Shown: one piece after another, positions 6,497-13,125 of the stretch
How positions within the stretch are numbered: the first letter of the stretch is position 1
Layout of the letters: each line of letters begins with the position of its first letter
Origin: an uncultured Christensenella sp.
GTDB lineage: Bacteria; Bacillota; Clostridia; Christensenellales; UBA3700
DNA: 13,125 nucleotides
NCBI GenBank assembly: GCA_910576875.1
Contig: CAJTKI010000046.1
Coordinates: forward strand, 1 to 13,125
Direction of reading: 5' to 3'
Notes under the pieces: model-generated
Seen by the model: the letters and a program-made list of their open reading frames with translations, nothing else
Told to the model about the DNA's origin: nothing
Databases searched by the model: none
Made by a program: the position numbers and the translations under genes

Positions 6497-8233
6497 ATGT
6501 TGAAATTGAGACGCTATCTGAAAAACTACAAATTTCATCTGACCGTCGGTCCGCTGTGCAAACTGATCGAAGCGATCTTCGAGCTGATCGTTCCGCTCGT
6601 CATGGCGGACATCATCGACAACGGTCTCAACGGCGCAAACGCGTCGGTCGGTTACATCCTCGGACGCGGCGGCATCATGGTTGCGCTGGGTGTCGCGGGG
6701 CTTGGCTTTTCGCTGATCTGCCAATACGTTGCGTCGCGCTGCTCGCAAGGATTCGGAACGACGCTGCGCAGCGACCTGTTCCGACACATCCATTCGCTCT
6801 CGTTTGCCGAACTGGATCGGATCGGCACCCCGTCGATGATCACACGCATGACGTCCGACATCGATCAATTGCAAGTAGCGGTCGCGATGCTGATCCGTCT
6901 GGTCATCCGCGCGCCGTTCTTGGTCGTGGGTTCGGTCGTCATGACGATCGCGATCAATCCCAAACTCGCGCTCGTGCTCGTCGCCGTTGCGCCGCTGATT
7001 GCGCTGGCGCTGTGGGCGATCATGTCGGCGACGATCCCGCGCTACGGCAAAATCCAGTCCAAACTCGACCAAGTCTCCGACGTCGCGCGCGAAAACCTGA
7101 CCGGTATCCGCGTCGTGCGCGCGTTCTCCAAACAGCAGACGGAGACGCGCCGCTTCGACGACGCGACGCAGGATCTGGCGCGCAGCAGCATCGTCGTCGG
7201 TCGGATCTCGGCGTTGCTCAATCCGATCACGTTCGTCGTGATCAATCTGGCGATCGTCGCGATCCTGTATTTCGGCGGCGATCTGGTCGATACCGGCGCA
7301 ATGACGCAAGGCGAAATCACGGCGTTCGTCAACTATCTAATGCAGATTTCGCTCGCGCTCGTCGTCGTCGCCAATCTGATCATTCTCTATACCAAATCCG
7401 CCGCGTCCGCCAAACGCATCCGCGAAGTATTCGGCATGCAATCGTCGATCCGCCAACCCCGGCAGGACGCGCCGCCCGCGCCCGCGCAAGACGCGCCGAA
7501 ACTGGAATTCGAAGACGTCAGCTTCGGCTACGGCGGCAAGACGGCGCTGCGCGATCTGACGTTGCAGGTATACGCGGGAGAGACGATCGGCGTCATCGGC
7601 GGTACCGGAAGCGGCAAATCCACGCTGATCCATCTGATTCCGCGCTTTTACGACGCCGCGCAGGGCTGCGTCAAACTGGACGGCGCGGACGTGCGTTCCT
7701 ATCCGCTGCGCGACTTGCGCGCGCATGTCGGACTCGTGCCGCAGCAGTCGAGACTGTTTGCAGGTACGATCCGCTCCAATCTGCTGTGGGGCAATCCCGA
7801 CGCGGACGAAGCGACCTTGGATTGGGCGCTCGAAGTCGCGCAGGCAAAGGAGTTTGTATACGCCAAGCCGGAAGGTCTGGACACGCCCGTCAACCAAGGC
7901 GGCAAAAACTTTTCGGGCGGTCAGCGCCAACGTCTGACGATCGCCCGCGCGCTGGTCGGCAAACCGGACATCCTGATCCTGGACGACAGCATGAGCGCGC
8001 TGGACTTTGCCACCGATCTGGCGCTGCGCACCGCATTGGCGCGCGAGCTGCCCGATACGACCAAGATCTTCGTATCCCAACGCGCGACTTCTCTGCGACA
8101 CGCCGACAAGATCGTCGTACTCGATCACGGCGACGTCGCGGGAATCGGCACGCACGAGACGCTGCTCGATACCTGCGAAATCTATCGCGAAATCTGGAAC
8201 TCGCAACAAAGCGAACAGGAGGCGCAAGCATGA
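6497..8233 (+). CDS. ABC exporter half-transporter, subunit with degenerate ATP site
   Basis: A 578-residue fused membrane-plus-ATPase protein (type IV exporter fold). About six membrane helices occupy the first 310 residues. The ATPase domain has Walker A GGTGSGKST (368-376), Q-loop Gln416 (VPQQSRLF), signature FSGGQ (472-476) and Walker B LILDD, where the catalytic Glu is replaced by Asp497; the H-loop reads SQR, with Gln528 in place of His. These two substitutions together mark the 'degenerate' partner of heterodimeric exporters such as TM287/288 and BmrC/BmrD. It should pair with the next gene product and move a drug, lipid or peptide out of the cell; the substrate cannot be told. The ATG at 6497 is preferred because the promoter ends just upstream; its ribosome site is weak. 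It overlaps the next gene by ATGA. Confidence 0.92.
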   Translation: MLKLRRYLKNYKFHLTVGPLCKLIEAIFELIVPLVMADIIDNGLNGANASVGYILGRGGIMVALGVAGLGFSLICQYVASRCSQGFGTTLRSDLFRHIHSLSFAELDRIGTPSMITRMTSDIDQLQVAVAMLIRLVIRAPFLVVGSVVMTIAINPKLALVLVAVAPLIALALWAIMSATIPRYGKIQSKLDQVSDVARENLTGIRVVRAFSKQQTETRRFDDATQDLARSSIVVGRISALLNPITFVVINLAIVAILYFGGDLVDTGAMTQGEITAFVNYLMQISLALVVVANLIILYTKSAASAKRIREVFGMQSSIRQPRQDAPPAPAQDAPKLEFEDVSFGYGGKTALRDLTLQVYAGETIGVIGGTGSGKSTLIHLIPRFYDAAQGCVKLDGADVRSYPLRDLRAHVGLVPQQSRLFAGTIRSNLLWGNPDADEATLDWALEVAQAKEFVYAKPEGLDTPVNQGGKNFSGGQRQRLTIARALVGKPDILILDDSMSALDFATDLALRTALARELPDTTKIFVSQRATSLRHADKIVVLDHGDVAGIGTHETLLDTCEIYREIWNSQQSEQEAQA

Positions 8234-10008
8234 AACGATCCGCATCCCCTTCCGTCATCGCGCGTCTGTTGCGCTACACCAAACCGTATCGGCTCCAACT
8301 CGCGCTCGCGATCTTGGGCGCGATCTGCTCGGTCGCCGCGTCGTTGCTCACGCCCTTTTTGACCGGCAAAGCGATCGACAGCATCGTCGGTCCCGGCAAC
8401 GTGCAGATGAGCATCGTACTGCGCTACATCACGGTGCTGATCGCCGTGACCGCAATCGGCGGGATCTTCCAATGGATCCTTGCCGCGGCGACCAATTCGT
8501 TGGCGTTTTCCACGTCCAAAGATTTGCGCGACGCGGTCTTTGCGCATATTCAGAAACTGCCCTTGCAGTATCTCGACCGACAGGCGCACGGCGATATGAT
8601 CTCGCGCCTTGCAAGCGACGTCGACAAGATCTCCGACGGCTTGTTGCAAGGATTTACCCAACTGTTCAGCGGACTGATGACGATCCTCGGCACGCTTGCG
8701 TTTATGTTTACGATCAATCCGATCATCGCCGCCGCCGTCGTCGTGCTGACGCCGTTGTCGCTGTTCGTCGCGTCGTTTATCGGCAAGCGCTCGCACGCGA
8801 TGTTCCAAAAACAGTCCGCGATGCGCGGCAAGATCAGCGGCTACGTCGAAGAAAGCGTCAGCGGCGCGCGCGTGATTCAGGCGTTCGGACACGAGGCGCA
8901 GACGCAGGAAGAGTTCGAACAACTCAACTCCGAATTGTATCAATGCGGATTCCGCGCCCAATTCTATTCCGCGCTAACCAATCCTTGCACGCGGTTCGTC
9001 AACAACGTCGTCTATGCCGCCGTGGGTACGGTGGGCGCGATATTGGTACTGTTGCGCGGCGTCATGTCGCCCGGCACGCTGACTACCTTCTTGTTGTACG
9101 CCAATCAGTACACCAAACCGTTCAACGAAATCACCGGCGTCGTCACCGAATTGCAGACCGCGATCGCCGCCGCCAAACGCGTATTCGCCGTGCTGGACGC
9201 GGAACCGGAATCGGACGATTCCGCATTGCCCGCGCTGCAAGACTGCGACGGCACCGTGGATCTGGAACACGTGCGTTTTTCCTACCGTCCGGATACCCAA
9301 TTGATCCGCGATCTGAATCTGCACGTGCCGCAAGGCAACATCGTCGCGATCGTCGGACCAACCGGATGCGGCAAAACGACGTTGATCAATCTGCTCATGC
9401 GCTTCTACGACGTCAACGACGGCGTCGTCCGCGTCAGCGACACGCCGATCCGCGACGTGACGCGCAAGAGTCTGCGCAACTGCTACGGCATGGTATTGCA
9501 AGACACGTGGCTCTTCTCGGGGACGATCCGCGACAACATCCGCTACGGCAATCCCGACGCGACCGAAGACCAAATCCGCGCCGCCGCGCAGCAGGCGCAC
9601 GCGCATGCCTTTATCGAACAGTTCCCCGACGGCTACGACACGCTCCTGACCGACAACGGCGGCAACCTGTCCCAAGGACAACGCCAGCTGCTCTGCATCG
9701 CGCGCATCATGCTGACCGATCCGCCGATGCTGATTCTCGACGAAGCGACGTCCAGCATCGACACGCGTACCGAACTCAAAATCCAACAGGCGTTCCATCG
9801 CATGATGCAGGGTCGCACCTGCTTTATCGTCGCGCACCGTCTGTCCACGATCAAAGAAGCCGATACGATCCTGGTCATGAAAGACGGCAACGTCATCGAG
9901 CAAGGCACGCACGCGCAGTTGCTTGCCCGCGGCGGATTCTATCATACGCTGTACAACAGCCAATTCGCGGACGCGACGTTGCTTGCAAAAAACGGCGCCG
10001 CAGTCTGA
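8230..10008 (+). CDS. ABC exporter half-transporter, catalytically intact subunit
   Basis: A 592-residue partner of the preceding gene, starting inside its stop codon (ATGA overlap) with AGGAGG 7 nt upstream, so translation is coupled and the two should be made in equal amounts. It has the same layout: about six membrane helices, then an ATPase domain with Walker A GPTGCGKTT (376-384), Q-loop Gln424 (VLQDTWLF), Walker B ILDEATSS with catalytic Glu505, and H-loop His536 (VAHRLST). The signature is LSQGQ (480-484) in place of LSGGQ. In the expected head-to-tail ATPase dimer, this subunit's intact Walker motifs meet FSGGQ of the partner to form the working site, while its own altered signature completes the degenerate site. 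That asymmetric arrangement is established for TM287/288-type exporters. A strong hairpin terminator follows 19 bp after the stop. Confidence 0.93.
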   Translation: MKRSASPSVIARLLRYTKPYRLQLALAILGAICSVAASLLTPFLTGKAIDSIVGPGNVQMSIVLRYITVLIAVTAIGGIFQWILAAATNSLAFSTSKDLRDAVFAHIQKLPLQYLDRQAHGDMISRLASDVDKISDGLLQGFTQLFSGLMTILGTLAFMFTINPIIAAAVVVLTPLSLFVASFIGKRSHAMFQKQSAMRGKISGYVEESVSGARVIQAFGHEAQTQEEFEQLNSELYQCGFRAQFYSALTNPCTRFVNNVVYAAVGTVGAILVLLRGVMSPGTLTTFLLYANQYTKPFNEITGVVTELQTAIAAAKRVFAVLDAEPESDDSALPALQDCDGTVDLEHVRFSYRPDTQLIRDLNLHVPQGNIVAIVGPTGCGKTTLINLLMRFYDVNDGVVRVSDTPIRDVTRKSLRNCYGMVLQDTWLFSGTIRDNIRYGNPDATEDQIRAAAQQAHAHAFIEQFPDGYDTLLTDNGGNLSQGQRQLLCIARIMLTDPPMLILDEATSSIDTRTELKIQQAFHRMMQGRTCFIVAHRLSTIKEADTILVMKDGNVIEQGTHAQLLARGGFYHTLYNSQFADATLLAKNGAAV

Positions 10009-10026
10009 TCCGCGACATCGCATAAC

Positions 10027-10057
10027 AAAAACGGCTGTATTGCATACAGCCGTTTTT
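10027..10057. terminator. Bidirectional intrinsic terminator between convergent genes
   Basis: AAAAACGGCTGTAT (10027-10040) pairs fully with 10044-10057 around a TGC centre. The flanking A and T runs give a U tract after the stem on both strands, so it can end the exporter operon from the left and the recombinase transcript from the right. Confidence 0.88.
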
Positions 10058-10243
10058 ATTTATAGTGATCGGTTATGACTGCCGATTACGCGACTGCGAT
10101 GCGTCTTCATACGGCACGCCGCGACGCAGCCTGCCCTACGACAGACTGCGCGTCGATCGACCAACCGTCATGCGCACCGATCTACGGCAATCCGTCGGCG
10201 TCCCGCTCCGCGCGCGGCTGACCGCAGATTGCAGAAGATGGTA
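10058..10243. other. Gene-free stretch between shared terminator and recombinase gene
   Basis: I see no gene, RNA gene or clear repeat in these 186 bp. It is most simply the 3' untranslated region of the recombinase transcript. An attachment site could sit here, but nothing in the sequence shows one. Confidence 0.4.
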
Positions 10244-11152
10244 TTACATCAACAATTTGCCGAGTTTATTCATCATCGCGCTTTTGTGTTCCATCAACGA
10301 ATGCGCATAGCGGTTGAGCGTGACGGTAGGATTCTTGTGTCCCATCAATTCCGCCAGCGTGCGCACGTCCATCCCGCATTCCAGCGCGCGCGTCGCAAAC
10401 GTATGCCGCAACGCATGGAAGCCGCGATGCGGGAGTTTGAGTCGCCGCTGGACGGAACAAAACGTCTTTTGGTACGAACGTACGGAAATAATCTTGCCGT
10501 CGTTGCCGCTGATCACATAATTGCTGCGGCTTTGGCGACGCAGTCGCTTGATATGCGGCACGAGCTGTTTGGGCAACGGAATCACGCGATTGGACGTAAT
10601 CGTCTTGGGGCACTCGGTAATGCGCGTATATACGCCGTCGATCCAGCTGTCGCGACAAGACTTGGTCACGGACAGCACGCCGCGGCGAAAGTCGATGTCT
10701 TTCCATTCCAACGCCAACAACTCACCGACGCGCAGTCCCGTATACAGGCACAGCACGATGCCGTACAGTTTGGGTTTTTCCAAATGGAAGACATGGTTTT
10801 CGATCTTGCGCTGTTCCAGACCGGAAAAACATTCGATCTTCTTCTCCCGCATGCGCGGTCGCTGGATATCGTCGCAATGCAGGTGTTCGGTCAAGCCGCT
10901 GCGTTTGGCGCGAACCAACGAACTCTTAATCACCGCAACGATCACGCCGACCGTATTGGGAGCGACCTGCTCGGTCATCTCCGCGGTAAACCGCTGCAAA
11001 ACGGGTACCGTCAGATCGTCCATGTCATACTCGCCCAGCTTGGGTATGATCCGCAGACGAACGATCGTACTGTAACGCACATACGTCTGCGATTTGACAT
11101 TGGGCTTGACACAGGATGCCAGCCATTCGTTTAACCATACACGATATTTCAT
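10244..11152 (-). CDS. Tyrosine recombinase / phage-type integrase
   Basis: The 302-residue protein has an N-terminal core-binding domain (about 1-105, SAM-like) and a complete C-terminal catalytic domain. The active-site set is present: Arg141 in TGLRVGE, Lys183 in CPKTITSNRVIPLPK, His246 and Arg249 in HALRHTF, His272 in LMGHKN and the nucleophile Tyr282 in LNRYAHS. It should cut and rejoin DNA at specific core sites. The CPKT-type hairpin resembles Tn916-like and phage integrases, though the N-terminal arm-binding domain that many of those carry is short or absent. A strong AAGGAG lies 9 nt before the ATG. No excisionase, relaxase, transposase or phage gene is visible beside it, so it is an orphan here. 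It may act on the inverted sites at 4280-4446 (speculation) or on the direct repeats just upstream of its promoter. Confidence 0.93.
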   Translation of the reverse strand: MKYRVWLNEWLASCVKPNVKSQTYVRYSTIVRLRIIPKLGEYDMDDLTVPVLQRFTAEMTEQVAPNTVGVIVAVIKSSLVRAKRSGLTEHLHCDDIQRPRMREKKIECFSGLEQRKIENHVFHLEKPKLYGIVLCLYTGLRVGELLALEWKDIDFRRGVLSVTKSCRDSWIDGVYTRITECPKTITSNRVIPLPKQLVPHIKRLRRQSRSNYVISGNDGKIISVRSYQKTFCSVQRRLKLPHRGFHALRHTFATRALECGMDVRTLAELMGHKNPTVTLNRYAHSLMEHKSAMMNKLGKLLM

Positions 11153-11187
11153 ACTGGTTTTCTCCTTCGTATAGTAGAATCGCTATG

Positions 11188-11193
11188 ATTATA
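11188..11193 (-). promoter_or_regulatory. Candidate -10 box of the recombinase promoter
   Basis: A perfect TATAAT on the minus strand lies 35 bp before the ATG. No good -35 hexamer lies 16-18 bp upstream, where the sequence is GC-rich, so the promoter may be weak or need an activator. Confidence 0.4.
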
Positions 11194-11256
11194 CGATAAC
11201 CGAGCCGACCCGCGCACGGTTTTTTCTGAAATTTTCCGATAAATGGCTTAGAAATA

Positions 11257-11267
11257 GCCTACTCCCC
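11257..11267. repeat. Direct repeat GCCTACTCCCC, copy 1
   Basis: An exact 11-bp match to 11341-11351 in the same orientation, 84 bp apart start to start (about eight helical turns). On the minus strand it reads GGGGAGTAGGC and is followed by a small GGC...GCC hairpin. It lies about 105 bp upstream of the recombinase start codon. Confidence 0.75.
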
Positions 11268-11290
11268 TGCGCCGCACAACCGCCGAAACG

Positions 11291-11313
11291 AAAAAAAGCG
11301 CCCGTTCCGGCGC
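11291..11313 (-). terminator. Weak intrinsic terminator between the two direct repeats
   Basis: On the minus strand GCGCC, a 6-nt loop and GGCGC are followed by seven T. The stem is only 5 bp but all G-C. It could back up the phosphatase terminator or protect the recombinase from read-through. Confidence 0.5.
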
Positions 11314-11340
11314 AAATTCGGCATTTCAGCGGCATCGAAC

Positions 11341-11351
11341 GCCTACTCCCC
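11341..11351. repeat. Direct repeat GCCTACTCCCC, copy 2
   Basis: Second exact copy of the 11-bp motif. On the minus strand it is also followed at once by a small GGC...GCC hairpin, although the loop sequences differ between the two copies. Confidence 0.75.
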
Positions 11352-11443
11352 CGCCCGCCGTCGCAAAAGCGCGCAGTCCGATCCGCCCGCCCGATCGCGG
11401 ACGCAATCCGCAGGCGACGCTCCGCGCTCCGATCGCGCCATGC

Positions 11444-11471
11444 AAAAATCCGTCCCCTGTCGGAGACGGAT
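11444..11471 (-). terminator. Intrinsic terminator of the phosphatase gene
   Basis: On the minus strand ATCCGTCTCC, loop GACA and GGGGACGGAT (10-bp stem with one G-U pair) are followed by a short T run. It begins 18 nt after the phosphatase stop codon. Confidence 0.85.
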
Positions 11472-11489
11472 CGCATAACGTTCGATAGA

Positions 11490-13004
11490 TCAAAGAATCT
11501 GCAAATTCTTTTTGTACGCGCGGCGGAAATCTCCGACGCTGCTCATCGCGTCCTTGATCTCCAACGAGCAATCGCCCTCGCTCTCGGTCTTCATGATCAC
11601 GCTGTCGCCGAGCACGTCGCAAGTCAGTCCGGTAATGACGCTGCTCATGCTGCGATCCAAGCTCTCGGCGATGCGGACGATCACGCCCAATTTCAGAATC
11701 GCGTCTACGTCTTCTTCGGTCAGCATGTCGCGGTATTTCATAAACTCGACCGTATTGACGTCGCCCTTGCGGTGCATCGACGCGACGAACGCCGCCATGA
11801 CCAAATCCTTGTGAGAAATGCCGTACAGGTTGCTGTTGAGAATGATATAGCACGAATGCTTGTGGTGGTTGTAATATTTGACGTGATTGCCGCAGTCGTG
11901 CAGCATCGCCGCCGTGCGCAAAACGCGGACGTAAGCGCGCGGAAGTTTGTGCAATACTTTGAGCTGCTTGAACAACTGAATGGAGAGATTGTATACCTGC
12001 TCCGCATGCGCGATGTTTTCGCCGAAGAAGTTGAGCAACGTATAGATGCTGTGTCCCAGCACGTCGCTGATCGGCTTTTCGTTGGTGGACGGAACGGCGT
12101 ATTTAAACATTGCGCCTTCGCGCAGTCCGCCGCCCGACACGACGATCTCTTCTGCCCCGATATAATCGACGATCGCGTGCACCGCCGACAGCGCCGCCGG
12201 GAAAATGTCCGCGCGCACGCTGGACAGTCCGCGAATCTTCATCGTTTTGTCCAGATCGAGCGGACGAATATTCTTGTAAATGCTCTCGAATTCGTTGCTG
12301 CCGACCGTATAGTTGTGGGTCATGTCGAGCGGGTACTTTTTGAGCATGCGGCTGATCTTGCCGATGTTGCGGAACGATCCGCCCACGCCGATCAGTTTGG
12401 TATCGGGGGCGATGTCTTTGAGCCACTCGATCTGCTCCAATTGCTCGGTCACATAGCGCTCGATCCGCTCCGCGCGCTCGATTGCGGAGATGCCTTCCGC
12501 CTTAAACATGTCGGTCAATACGACCGCGCCGCTGGGCAACGTAACGTGCTCCAACAAACTCTTGCGATTGTAATAAATCAACTGAATGCTGCCGCCGCCG
12601 ATATCGACGATCAGTCCGCGCGGGATCTCCATCGAATTGATGACGCCTTGATAGACGAGTTGGGCTTCTTCTTCGCTATCCAATACGCGCAACTTGATGC
12701 CTGTCGTCGCAAGCACTTCGTCCAAAAATCCGCGTTGGTTTTTTGCCTTGCGGACCGCGGCGGTCGCGTAAGCATAGATTTTTTCCACTTTGTTGGCGTC
12801 GCAGAGCCGACGGAACATTTTAAGCGTCTTGATCGTCTGCGCGACGCGAACGGGTTGCAAAAATCCGTCCAATTCCATGTCCTGCGCGAGACGCACCGTC
12901 TCTTTGAGTTCGTCCACGACGGAAAAATATCCGCCCTCCAATATGTCTACCAGTACCAAACGCAACGAGTTGGATCCTAAATCTATGATAGCAATCTTTT
13001 CCAT
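11490..13004 (-). CDS. ppx: Ppx/GppA family phosphatase with C-terminal HD domain
   Basis: The 504-residue protein matches the length and plan of long Ppx/GppA proteins. The N-terminal actin-like ATPase fold (about 1-300) shows the first phosphate-binding motif DLGSNS (8-13), the acidic stretch SEEEAQLVYQG (110-120) with the likely catalytic Glu, the second phosphate motif DIGGGS (134-139), GVGGSFRNIG (206-215) and SGGGLREG (290-297). The C-terminal domain carries His369-Asp370 in AAMLHDCGNH and HHKHSCYII (380-388), as in the HD-like part of E. coli Ppx. It should shorten inorganic polyphosphate and/or hydrolyse pppGpp; the sequence does not decide between them. The ATG has AGGA 8-9 nt upstream, and a promoter lies 50-80 bp before it. 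It stands alone between its own promoter and terminator; no polyphosphate kinase gene is visible in the window. Confidence 0.93.
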   Translation of the reverse strand: MEKIAIIDLGSNSLRLVLVDILEGGYFSVVDELKETVRLAQDMELDGFLQPVRVAQTIKTLKMFRRLCDANKVEKIYAYATAAVRKAKNQRGFLDEVLATTGIKLRVLDSEEEAQLVYQGVINSMEIPRGLIVDIGGGSIQLIYYNRKSLLEHVTLPSGAVVLTDMFKAEGISAIERAERIERYVTEQLEQIEWLKDIAPDTKLIGVGGSFRNIGKISRMLKKYPLDMTHNYTVGSNEFESIYKNIRPLDLDKTMKIRGLSSVRADIFPAALSAVHAIVDYIGAEEIVVSGGGLREGAMFKYAVPSTNEKPISDVLGHSIYTLLNFFGENIAHAEQVYNLSIQLFKQLKVLHKLPRAYVRVLRTAAMLHDCGNHVKYYNHHKHSCYIILNSNLYGISHKDLVMAAFVASMHRKGDVNTVEFMKYRDMLTEEDVDAILKLGVIVRIAESLDRSMSSVITGLTCDVLGDSVIMKTESEGDCSLEIKDAMSSVGDFRRAYKKNLQIL

Positions 13005-13054
13005 ATGTCTTTCCTTGTGTCGTGTAGTTTGCCGAATATCGATCTGTCAATCGT

Positions 13055-13083
13055 ATTGTATCACGGATCGGCGTTCTTGTCTA
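13055..13083 (-). promoter_or_regulatory. Promoter of the Ppx/GppA gene
   Basis: On the minus strand TAGACA (13078-13083), 17 bp, TACAAT (13055-13060); start near 13048, leader about 44 nt. The -35 box lies in the left arm of an 8-bp inverted repeat (TGTCTATA at 13078-13085, TATAGACA at 13103-13110), a possible operator. Confidence 0.6.
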
Positions 13084-13125
13084 TACCCAAATTTTAGAAA
13101 TATATAGACAGATTCGACATTTCGT

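Larger units (their letters stand above)
11153..11489. other. Gene-free region between recombinase and phosphatase genes (337 bp)
   Basis: It holds the recombinase leader and -10 box, two direct copies of an 11-bp motif (11257-11267 and 11341-11351), a weak terminator (11291-11313) and the phosphatase terminator (11444-11471). Short ORFs crossing it have no recognisable product and run through these structures; I do not call any. Confidence 0.6.

Noticed and set aside
2970..9170. Repeated GCGATCGC octamers, similar to the HIP1 palindrome of cyanobacteria
   Set aside because: They fall mostly inside genes and follow from frequent GCG, ATC and GCC/GCG codon use; no spacing or density pattern was evident by eye.
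11257..11351. Resemblance of GGGGAGTAG (minus strand) to the 5' conserved loop of the yybP-ykoY manganese riboswitch
   Set aside because: Neither copy is followed by the second conserved half of that riboswitch, and the gene downstream is a recombinase, not a metal transporter. A match of this length can be chance.
11189..11476. 95-codon minus-strand ORF between recombinase and phosphatase genes
   Set aside because: It runs through both terminators and both direct repeats, overlaps the recombinase promoter region and has no recognisable product or clear ribosome site.

Overview
The window looks like a chromosomal segment from a mid-GC Gram-positive bacterium, most likely an uncultured member of Clostridia/Bacillota. 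The basis is AAGGAG-type ribosome binding sites, sigma-70/A-type promoters, short U-tract terminators, a large surface protein with a domain type common in gut Firmicutes, and a heterodimeric ABC exporter of the BmrCD/TM287-288 class. The lineage is an inference from style, not from a marker gene. No rRNA, tRNA, CRISPR array or insertion sequence was seen.

Layout. 1-173 (-) is the N-terminal end of an ABC ATPase that runs off the left edge. 521-4216 (-) is a 1231-residue membrane-anchored surface protein. 4217-4502 is a structured intergenic region with two 21-bp palindromic sites in inverted orientation around a consensus promoter. 4503-6386 (-) is a glutamine-type NAD+ synthase whose glutaminase domain has lost two of its three catalytic residues. 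6497-8233 and 8230-10008 (+) are two translationally coupled half-transporters forming one heterodimeric ABC exporter. 10244-11152 (-) is a complete tyrosine recombinase. 11490-13004 (-) is a Ppx/GppA phosphatase with a C-terminal HD domain.

Transcription. NAD synthase and the exporter diverge from promoters that face each other, with -10 boxes only 11 bp apart. The exporter operon and the recombinase converge on a shared bidirectional terminator. The phosphatase, recombinase and surface protein each appear to be separate transcription units.

The most interesting signal is upstream of the surface protein. A 21-bp motif at 4280-4300 recurs exactly, in inverted orientation, at 4426-4446. Each copy is a palindrome with the same asymmetric 5-nt centre, which is the arm-spacer-arm geometry of a tyrosine-recombinase core site. 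Between the copies lies a near-consensus promoter (TTGACT-N17-TATAAT) that points away from the surface-protein gene and runs straight into a strong terminator formed by the right-hand copy. Inverting the segment would point the promoter at the surface gene. This is a candidate phase-variable ON/OFF switch drawn in the OFF state, and the recombinase 6 kb away is a possible but unproven invertase. The second notable observation is the degenerate NadE glutaminase domain.
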